Shown: in pieces, positions 47,276 to 53,332 of the stretch
Layout of the letters: the number at the start of each line of letters is the position of its first letter
Position numbering within the stretch: position 1 is the stretch's first letter
NCBI RefSeq assembly: GCF_001984065.1
Contig: NZ_LYVP01000031.1
Span: 1 to 53,332, forward strand
Reading direction: 5' to 3'
DNA: 53,332 nt
DNA from: Pseudomonas sp. KK4
GTDB taxonomy: Bacteria > Pseudomonadota > Gammaproteobacteria > Pseudomonadales > Pseudomonadaceae
Made by a program: the position numbers and the translations under genes
The notes under the pieces: generated by a model
The model's database searches: none
Seen by the model: only the letters and a program-made list of their open reading frames with translations
What the model was told of the DNA's origin: nothing

Positions 47276-49306
47276 GTGAAGAGCTTGCTCTATCCCGCCA
47301 TTGCATTGATGAACCGCCTGAGCTTCGGCATGAAGTTCAGCCTGATCAGTGTCCTGTTCCTGATTCCGATGCTGGTGACCAACTTCTATCTGGTGCGTGA
47401 TTCCTATCGCGAATTTCAAGGCACCCGGGTCGAACTGCAAAGCCTCGACCTTCTGGGCAGCAGCCTGACGCTTCGTCGTGACCTGGAAACCCTGAACAAT
47501 CTTGTGCAGATCAACGTCGCCCTCGGTCAGTCGGGCAAGGCCGGCAATATCGAGTCGCAGATCAATACGCTGGAACAAAGCGTGCTGGCGCGGCTGCAAG
47601 GACTGACGGCGATGAGCAGCGATCCGGAGCAGATCGCCCTGTTCGATACCAAGCGCGATGAAATGATCGCAGCGTTCAAGGCGCAGCAAGCGGAAAAGTC
47701 GCTGCAAAGCAAAAGCGCCCTGATCGGCAAACTGGTCGGCAGCGCGCAGATTTTCAGCCAGATCATCGCCAGCCAGGCCGGCTTGAGCCGCGACAATCAA
47801 AGCGACATGCGCCAGCTCAGTGAACTGGCCACCACCGTGACACCGCGTATTACGCAGGTTCTGGGGGAGGGCCGGGCGATGGGTTCGGCTTCGCTGGGGC
47901 AGGGCTTTCTCAACTCGGCATCGAGCAGCCGATTCGATGAGTTGCTGGCTCAAATTGAAAAGCTCCAGGGCGAATACGCTCTGAAACTGCAGGACGCCCT
48001 GGCCTCCAGCACCGCCGCTCGGGATGCCCTGTCTGTGCAGGCCGACAGCAGCAAGGCGTCATTGAAGAAGGCCAGTGAGTTGTTCGAAGAAAACGTGGTG
48101 ATGGCCGACACCCTGGACACGCCATGGCAGTCCTTCTACGACCAGGCCACCGGCCTGATCGACCAGACCCATCAGCTCAACGAATCGACCCTGAAGTTTC
48201 TCGGCACTCAGTTGCAGCAGCGCCTGGAGCAGAACCGCACCCACATGATCCTGCAAGCCGTGGCGCTGTCGGTGGTGTTTATTCTGATTTTCTATCTGTA
48301 CGGCGGTTTTTACGCCTCGACCCGCACCACGCTCAAACGCCTTGGCGGCGTGATGGATAAAGTCGCGGCCGGCGACATGACCGTGACTTTCAGTGCCCAC
48401 AGTCGCGATGAGCTGGGCGAACTGGGCGAAGTGTTCAACGGCACCGTGAAGAAAATCCATGACCTGATCGAGCGGGTGGGGCAGACCGTCAGTGAGGTCG
48501 AGCGTCAGGCCGGGCAAGTGGAAAATGTTTCCGCGCAAAGCAATCTGGCCGTGGCCGGGCAACGCACGCAGATCGAGCAGGTGGCCACGGCGATGAATCA
48601 GATGTCCGCCACGTCCCTGGAGGTCGCGCGCAGTGCCGCGGCAGCGGTCAGCAGCGCCCACAGCGTCAACGACGAAACCATCAGCGGCCGTGGCCTGGTG
48701 GCGTCGCAGCAGGGCAGCATCGCCGCACTGGCTGGCGAGATCGATGAGTCGGTGCGGGTGATCAATCAGCTGGCCAGCGACAGCCAGTCCATCAGCCGGG
48801 TACTGGAAGTGATCAAGAGCATTGCCGAACAGACCAACCTGCTGGCGCTCAATGCCGCTATCGAAGCGGCGCGGGCCGGTGAGCAGGGGCGTGGCTTTGC
48901 GGTGGTGGCGGACGAGGTGCGCACGCTGGCCAAGCGTACCCAGCAATCAACCGAAGAAATCGAACAGATGATCACCAGGCTCCACGGCGGTGTGGGCGCT
49001 GCGGTGAAGGCGATGGGTGTCAGCCATGAGATGGCCAACGGTACCGTGGGACAATCGGAGAAGGTTCAGCAGGCGTTGGAGAATATCCTCGGCGCGGTGG
49101 GCATGATCGTCGACCAGAACCAACAGATCGCTGCAGCGGTGGAGCAGCAAACCGCCGTGGCCCATGACATCGACCAGAACATCGTCGAGATCAACCGCGC
49201 CGGCGAGCGCACCGCCGAAGGCGCGCACCAGACCGAAGATGCCAGCCGAGCGTTGTCGATGCAGGTGGTGGAGCTCAAGCAATTGATCAGCGCGTTCCGG
49301 GTATAA
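47276..49306 (+). CDS. Methyl-accepting chemotaxis protein
   Basis: A 676-residue chemoreceptor. The first membrane helix (about residues 20-42) is followed by a long periplasmic sensor (about 43-320) rich in helices. The second helix is at about 323-345 (VALSVVFILIFYLYGGFYAS). A HAMP domain (347-400) and a cytoplasmic signalling domain follow. The hairpin tip EQTNLLALNAAIEAARAGEQ begins near residue 518 and is highly conserved. The start is GTG at 47276 behind AAAGGGAGAC. The ligand is unknown. The gap after ampE holds a REP half (AGGGAGCTTGCTTGCG) and a GGGCGGC/GCCGCCC hairpin but no gene. Location after ampE suggests the orthologue of the receptor beside ampDE in P. aeruginosa. Confidence 0.95.
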   Translation: MKSLLYPAIALMNRLSFGMKFSLISVLFLIPMLVTNFYLVRDSYREFQGTRVELQSLDLLGSSLTLRRDLETLNNLVQINVALGQSGKAGNIESQINTLEQSVLARLQGLTAMSSDPEQIALFDTKRDEMIAAFKAQQAEKSLQSKSALIGKLVGSAQIFSQIIASQAGLSRDNQSDMRQLSELATTVTPRITQVLGEGRAMGSASLGQGFLNSASSSRFDELLAQIEKLQGEYALKLQDALASSTAARDALSVQADSSKASLKKASELFEENVVMADTLDTPWQSFYDQATGLIDQTHQLNESTLKFLGTQLQQRLEQNRTHMILQAVALSVVFILIFYLYGGFYASTRTTLKRLGGVMDKVAAGDMTVTFSAHSRDELGELGEVFNGTVKKIHDLIERVGQTVSEVERQAGQVENVSAQSNLAVAGQRTQIEQVATAMNQMSATSLEVARSAAAAVSSAHSVNDETISGRGLVASQQGSIAALAGEIDESVRVINQLASDSQSISRVLEVIKSIAEQTNLLALNAAIEAARAGEQGRGFAVVADEVRTLAKRTQQSTEEIEQMITRLHGGVGAAVKAMGVSHEMANGTVGQSEKVQQALENILGAVGMIVDQNQQIAAAVEQQTAVAHDIDQNIVEINRAGERTAEGAHQTEDASRALSMQVVELKQLISAFRV

Positions 49307-49324
49307 CAGCCACCGCCGCAAAGT

Positions 49325-49411
49325 GTGGGAGCGGGCTTGCTCGCGAAAGCGGTACATCCGTCGACATCATCGTTGACTGACACAGCGCTTTCGCGAGCAA
49401 GCCCGCTCCCA
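49325..49411. repeat. REPIN between chemoreceptor gene and tatD
   Basis: TGGGAGCGGGCTTGCTCGCG... and its inverted partner ...CGCGAGCAAGCCCGCTCCCA, about 40 bases apart, form a nearly perfect REPIN between two convergent genes. It is the clearest such unit in the window. Confidence 0.85.
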
Positions 49412-49434
49412 AAATGGATGGGTGGGATCAGTAA

Positions 49435-50211
49435 TTACCAGTTGAACAGCTCACAAGCGTTGGCTGTGCTCACGGCCGCCAACTGTTGCGGCGCTACCCC
49501 CATGATCCCCGCCAACGCCTCACAAATCGCCGGCAGGTGCGCCGGGCTGTTGCGTTGGCCAGCAAACATGGCGGGTGCCATGTCCGGTGCGTCGGTTTCC
49601 AGCACCACCGCTTCCAACGGCAACTCGGCCAGCACGCGATGCATGCGCAGGGCCTGGGGCCAGGTGGCGGCGCCGCCCAGACCGAGCTTGAAACCCAGCT
49701 TGATATATTCCCGGGCTTCTTCGCGGCTGCCGGCGAAGGCGTGGATGATGCCGGCCCGTTTCAATTTGAAGCGTTTGAGCGTTGCAATCACCGCCGCATG
49801 GCTGCGCCGCACATGGATCAGCGCTGGCAGGTTGAAGTCCACCGCCATCTGCAATTGCGCGTCAAACAGCGCCTGCTGGCGTTCGCGGTCGAGGGTTTCG
49901 ATGAAGTAGTCCAGGCCGATTTCGCCCACCGCACACAGTTGCCGATGACCGCTCAGCCGCGTCAGCCAGTCACCCAGTTCGATCAGGTGTTCGGGCCTGT
50001 GATCCTCCAGGTACACCGGGTGCAAGCCGAGGGCGACATGCAGGTCGGGATCGTTTTGCACCAGCGCCCAGACCCGCTGCCAATTCCCTTGATAAACCCC
50101 CAGCACCACCATTCGACGCACCCCGAGGGCGCGGCTTTCGCTCATCAGCGCCTGACGATCGGCGTCGAAGTCGGGGAAGTCCAGGTGGGTGTGGGTGTCG
50201 ATCAATTCCAC
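49435..50211 (-). CDS. TatD family metal-dependent hydrolase
   Basis: A 258-residue TIM-barrel hydrolase of the TatD family (DNase or D-aminoacyl-tRNA deacylase in different members). Metal ligands are in MELIDTHTHLDF (His-x-His), EIGLDYF (Glu), a His in LPALIHVRRSH and a final METDAP-like block (LETDAPDM). It starts four bases after the fruR stop and is probably co-transcribed with it. Substrate cannot be chosen from the sequence. Confidence 0.9.
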   Translation of the reverse strand: MELIDTHTHLDFPDFDADRQALMSESRALGVRRMVVLGVYQGNWQRVWALVQNDPDLHVALGLHPVYLEDHRPEHLIELGDWLTRLSGHRQLCAVGEIGLDYFIETLDRERQQALFDAQLQMAVDFNLPALIHVRRSHAAVIATLKRFKLKRAGIIHAFAGSREEAREYIKLGFKLGLGGAATWPQALRMHRVLAELPLEAVVLETDAPDMAPAMFAGQRNSPAHLPAICEALAGIMGVAPQQLAAVSTANACELFNW

Positions 50212-50214
50212 GGT

Positions 50215-51210
50215 TCAATCCTGGCGGATACGCTGCTTGAAGGTGCGGGCGATGGCCTGCACGCCGGGTTGGTAATCGGACTGCTCGATGGCCGCCAGGG
50301 CCAGGGCCAGGGCCTTGTCGGCGATCAATTGGTGCTGCTGGGCCATGGCATTGACCGGCAAGGGCAGGAAGTCCAGCAACTGTGTATCGCCGAAGGTGCC
50401 GAGGCGCAGCGGGCGGTTTTTCAGCGGGAAGTCATGCAAGGCATCGAACACGCCTTGAAGCAGCACGTAGGACGTGGTCACCAGCGCCTCGGGTAAATGC
50501 CCTACGCGCTGCAGTAGTTCTTCCATCAATTGCTTGCCGCATTCGCGACTGAAGGATTCGCCATGCTCGATCAGCACTTCGCCCTTGTAGCCGGCCAGAG
50601 CTTCCCTGAACCCAGCGGCCCGTTCCTGGCTGATGCTCAGCTCGGGGCGGGCACCGATCAGGGCAATCTGTTTGGGCAGCGGGTCGAGCAGGCTGCGGGT
50701 CAACTGCAGGCTGGCTTCGCGGTCATCGCTGATCACCGAACAGAAATGCTCCGGCTCCATGACCCGGTCGATGGCGATGATCGGAATGCCTTTGGCCTGC
50801 AACTGGCGATAGTTGTCGTCGCCGGCGGGCAGGCAACTGGCGACGATCAGCGCGTCACAGCGCCGGGCGCGGAACAGTTGCAGCAATTGCCGCTCGCTGT
50901 CTGGCGCATCGTCGGAACTGGCGATCAGCAACTGATAGCCGCGAGCCCGCGCACCCTGTTCCAGCAATTTGGCGATTCGCGCGTAACTGGGGTTTTCCAG
51001 GTCCGGCAAAATGAATCCCAGGGTCCGGGTATGACGACTGCGCAGTCCGGCGGCCTGTGGATTTGGCGTAAAGCCATGCTGCTCCACCACTGCGCGTACG
51101 CGCTCGACGGTTGCGCTGCTGATGCGTTGCTGTTCGGCCTTGCCATTGATGACATAGCTGGCGGTGGTCACGGACACACCGGCCAACTGGGCAATATCAC
51201 TGAGTTTCAA
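50215..51210 (-). CDS. fruR: LacI-family catabolite repressor/activator FruR (Cra)
   Basis: A 331-residue regulator. The N-terminal helix-turn-helix is MKLSDIAQLAGVSVTTASYV, and the periplasmic-binding-like effector domain begins near residue 60 (TLGFILPDLENPSYARIAKL). In pseudomonads FruR/Cra represses the fructose operon and is released by fructose-1-phosphate. It is divergent from fruB, with a matching operator in the 292-base gap, and is followed by a tatD-like gene after three bases. Confidence 0.93.
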   Translation of the reverse strand: MKLSDIAQLAGVSVTTASYVINGKAEQQRISSATVERVRAVVEQHGFTPNPQAAGLRSRHTRTLGFILPDLENPSYARIAKLLEQGARARGYQLLIASSDDAPDSERQLLQLFRARRCDALIVASCLPAGDDNYRQLQAKGIPIIAIDRVMEPEHFCSVISDDREASLQLTRSLLDPLPKQIALIGARPELSISQERAAGFREALAGYKGEVLIEHGESFSRECGKQLMEELLQRVGHLPEALVTTSYVLLQGVFDALHDFPLKNRPLRLGTFGDTQLLDFLPLPVNAMAQQHQLIADKALALALAAIEQSDYQPGVQAIARTFKQRIRQD

Positions 51211-51353
51211 CCCGTTGTTTCCTTGTTTTGTTCGAGCAGCCAGACAGTTTGGTCAATCCTAACCGATTCCGGCAGTCGACCCGTGACGCGGCGCATCCGA
51301 CAATTGGACTTCAAGAGTTCGAGATTATCGAGTAACGTGCCAATCCTGCTAGA

Positions 51354-51365
51354 TTAAACGTTTCA
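51354..51365. promoter_or_regulatory. FruR (Cra) operator in the fruR-fruB gap
   Basis: TTAAACGTTTCA agrees with the operator described for Pseudomonas putida Cra at its fructose operon and with the general Cra pattern TGAAACGTTTCA. It lies 138 bases upstream of fruB and 144 bases upstream of fruR. The rest of 51211-51502 shows no other gene. Confidence 0.8.
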
Positions 51366-51502
51366 GCAGGCGTATTTTCTACATTATGGGTGCCTTTGGT
51401 CAGTTCTGCCGCGAAACTGCCAAACGCTGTCGAAAGAACATTGCCTAAGCTGAATCTTCCAAAACAATACCTGGTGCCCAAGGGCGCCAAAAAGGAGAAA
51501 GC

Positions 51503-53332
51503 ATGCTCGAGCTCACCGTAGAGCAGATATCCATTGGCCAGTCGGCTGTGGATAAGTCCGAGGCGTTGCAGATGCTGGCCCGGCACCTGGTTGCCGATGG
51601 TCTGGTCGCCGAGGGGTATCTCGCTGGCCTGCAGGCACGCGAAGCCCAGGGCTCGACCTTTCTCGGTCAGGGTATTGCCATTCCCCACGGTACGCCGCAA
51701 ACCCGCGATCAGGTGTTCACCACCGGCGTGCGCCTGATGCAGTTCCCCGAGGGTGTGGACTGGGGCGACGGGCAGATCGTGTACCTGGCGATTGGCATCG
51801 CCGCCAAATCCGATGAGCACCTGCGCTTGCTGCAATTGCTCACCCGCGCCCTGGGTGAAACCGACCTGGGTCAGGCCTTGCGCCGCGCCAGTTCCGCCCA
51901 AGCGCTGCTCAAACTGCTGCAAGGCGCGCCACAGGAGTTGGCGCTGGATGCACAGATGATCGGCCTGGGTGTCGCTGCCGAAGATTTCGAAGAACTGGTG
52001 TGGCGCGGCGCGCGTTTGCTGCGCCAGGCCGACTGCGTCAGCAGCGGATTTTCCGCGGTGTTGCAGCAGGTCGAGGCACTGCCCCTGGGCGATGGCCTGT
52101 GGTGGCTGCACAGCGAGCAAACCGTCAAGCGCCCGGGACTGGCCTTCGTCACCCCGGACAAACCGCTGCGTTACCTCGGTCAACCGTTGAGCGGGCTGTT
52201 TTGCCTGGCCAGTCTGGGCGAGGCCCATCAAGCCTTGCTCGAACGCCTGTGCGCCTTGCTGATCGAGGGCCGTGGACATGAACTGGGCCGCGCCACCAGT
52301 TGCCGCGCAGTGCTTGAAGTGCTCGGCGGGGAACTGCCGGCGGACTGGCCGAGCGCCCGGATCACCCTGGCCAACGCCCACGGCTTGCATGCTCGGCCGG
52401 CAAAAATCCTCGCGCAACTGGCGAAAAGTTTTGAAGGCGAGATTCGCATCCGTCTCGTCGATGGTCAGGACAGCGCTGTGTCGGTCAAGAGCTTGAGCAA
52501 GCTGCTCAGCCTCGGTGCCCGTCGCGGTCAGGTGCTGGAAATCATCGCCGAACCGAGCATCGCCGCCGATGCGTTGCCAGCCTTGTTGGCGGCCATCGAA
52601 GAAGGTCTCGGCGAAGAAGTCGAGCCGTTGCCCGTGTTCAGCCAGCCAAGTGAAATCGTCGCCGACATCGCCCAAGTGTTGCTCGCCCCGGCGTCCGGCA
52701 GTGTGGTGCAGGCCATCGCCGCCGCCCCCGGCATCGCTATCGGCCCGGCACATATTCAGGTGCAGCAAGCCATCGATTACCCGCTGCGCGGTGAGTCCGC
52801 CGCCATTGAGCGTGAACGTCTAAGACAAGCGCTGGCGCAGGTGCGCAGCGACATTCAGGGATTGATCGAGCGCGGCAAGGCCAAGGCGATTCGGGAGATT
52901 TTCGTCACCCACCAGGAAATGCTCGACGACCCGGAATTGACCGACGAAGTCGACACTCGCCTCAAACAGGGCGAAAGCGCCGAAGCAGCATGGATGTCGG
53001 TGATCGAAGCAGCTGCCCGGCAACAGGAATCCTTGCAGGATGCTTTGCTCGCCGAGCGCGCCGCCGATTTGCGCGATATCGGTCGCCGGGTATTGGCGCA
53101 GCTCTGTGGCATTGAAACGCCGAACGAACCGGAGCAACCCTACATCCTGGTGATGGACGAAGTCGGCCCCTCGGACGTGGCGCGTCTTGACCCAGCCCGG
53201 GTCGCCGGCATTCTCACCGCCCGTGGCGGCGCCACGGCCCACAGCGCCATCGTCGCCCGGGCTCTCGGCATTCCGGCATTGGTCGGTGCCGGTGCGGCCG
53301 TGTTGCTGCTGGCACCGGGCACGCCCTTGCTC
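51503..53332 (+). CDS. fruB: Multiphosphoryl transfer protein FruB (EIIA-HPr-EI fusion), 3' end cut by the window
   Basis: Open from ATG 51503 to the window edge: 610 codons, no stop, so the gene is partial on the right. It is a fused fructose PTS phosphocarrier. EIIA (about 1-145) has GIAIPHGT with phosphorylated His62. An EIIA-HPr linker region follows. The HPr domain (about 285-370) has NAHGLHARPA with His296. Enzyme I starts near residue 400 (AAAPGIAIGPAHI) and reaches its phosphohistidine His580 (GGATAHSAIVARAL). AAGGAG lies seven bases before the ATG. Phosphate from PEP passes EI-HPr-EIIA to the FruA permease. fruK and fruA should follow outside the window. FruR and its operator sit upstream. 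Confidence 0.95.
   Translation, partial: MLELTVEQISIGQSAVDKSEALQMLARHLVADGLVAEGYLAGLQAREAQGSTFLGQGIAIPHGTPQTRDQVFTTGVRLMQFPEGVDWGDGQIVYLAIGIAAKSDEHLRLLQLLTRALGETDLGQALRRASSAQALLKLLQGAPQELALDAQMIGLGVAAEDFEELVWRGARLLRQADCVSSGFSAVLQQVEALPLGDGLWWLHSEQTVKRPGLAFVTPDKPLRYLGQPLSGLFCLASLGEAHQALLERLCALLIEGRGHELGRATSCRAVLEVLGGELPADWPSARITLANAHGLHARPAKILAQLAKSFEGEIRIRLVDGQDSAVSVKSLSKLLSLGARRGQVLEIIAEPSIAADALPALLAAIEEGLGEEVEPLPVFSQPSEIVADIAQVLLAPASGSVVQAIAAAPGIAIGPAHIQVQQAIDYPLRGESAAIERERLRQALAQVRSDIQGLIERGKAKAIREIFVTHQEMLDDPELTDEVDTRLKQGESAEAAWMSVIEAAARQQESLQDALLAERAADLRDIGRRVLAQLCGIETPNEPEQPYILVMDEVGPSDVARLDPARVAGILTARGGATAHSAIVARALGIPALVGAGAAVLLLAPGTPLL

Overview
The window is a high-GC gammaproteobacterial chromosome segment, almost certainly Pseudomonas of the P. 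fluorescens group. The gene order (lactate locus-smpB-ratAB-bamE-fur-recN-grpE-dnaKJ-dapB-carAB-greA-yhbY-rlmE-ftsH-folP-glmM-tpiA-secG-tRNAs-rimP-nusA-infB-rbfA-truB-rpsO-pnp) is the pseudomonad housekeeping backbone. The Fur type, the LldR-type operator, the FruR operator and several REP/REPIN repeats agree. The genus is inferred from protein character and synteny; no search was run.

Layout. 1-2.6 kb: a crotonase-family gene whose signal peptide is out of frame with its catalytic domain, the tmRNA gene ssrA on the minus strand, a small secreted protein and two REPINs. 2.6-11.3 kb: a lactate-utilisation locus with lldP-lutA-lutB-lutC-dld on the minus strand and the GntR regulator lldR divergent; a palindromic operator lies between them. 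11.3-15.7 kb: smpB (partner of ssrA), a C-terminal remnant of a sodium symporter, ratA-ratB, bamE, fur and recN with a LexA-like box. 15.8-26 kb: the heat-shock operon grpE-dnaK-dnaJ behind a textbook sigma-32 promoter, dapB, then carA-carB-greA with a candidate translated attenuator leader. 26-33 kb: yhbY divergent from rlmE, then ftsH-folP-glmM-tpiA-secG, tRNA-Leu(GAG) and initiator tRNA-Met. 33-42 kb: the transcription/translation operon rimP-nusA-infB-rbfA-truB-rpsO-pnp, closed by a strong terminator, then tRNA-Thr(CGT). 42-49.4 kb: a secreted coiled-coil protein, a small acidic protein, nadC, a DUF1631 protein, ampD-ampE and a chemoreceptor. 49.4-53.3 kb: tatD and the repressor fruR facing fruB, which runs off the right edge.

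How the genes work together. ssrA and smpB form the trans-translation pair. The lactate locus couples uptake (LldP) to oxidation of L-lactate (LutABC) and D-lactate (Dld) under LldR. The 26-42 kb block supplies ribosome maturation, initiation, transcription elongation and RNA decay. ampD-ampE links peptidoglycan recycling to beta-lactamase control. fruR-fruB is the start of the fructose PTS.

No CRISPR array, prophage, insertion sequence or obvious defence system is visible. The points most worth a second look are regulatory or decay signals: the carA leader ORF ending in a TTGA overlap, the rpsO leader hairpin, the yhbY/rlmE palindrome, the stacked hairpins before rimP, the crotonase frameshift, the symporter remnant and the repeat-built secreted coiled-coil protein.
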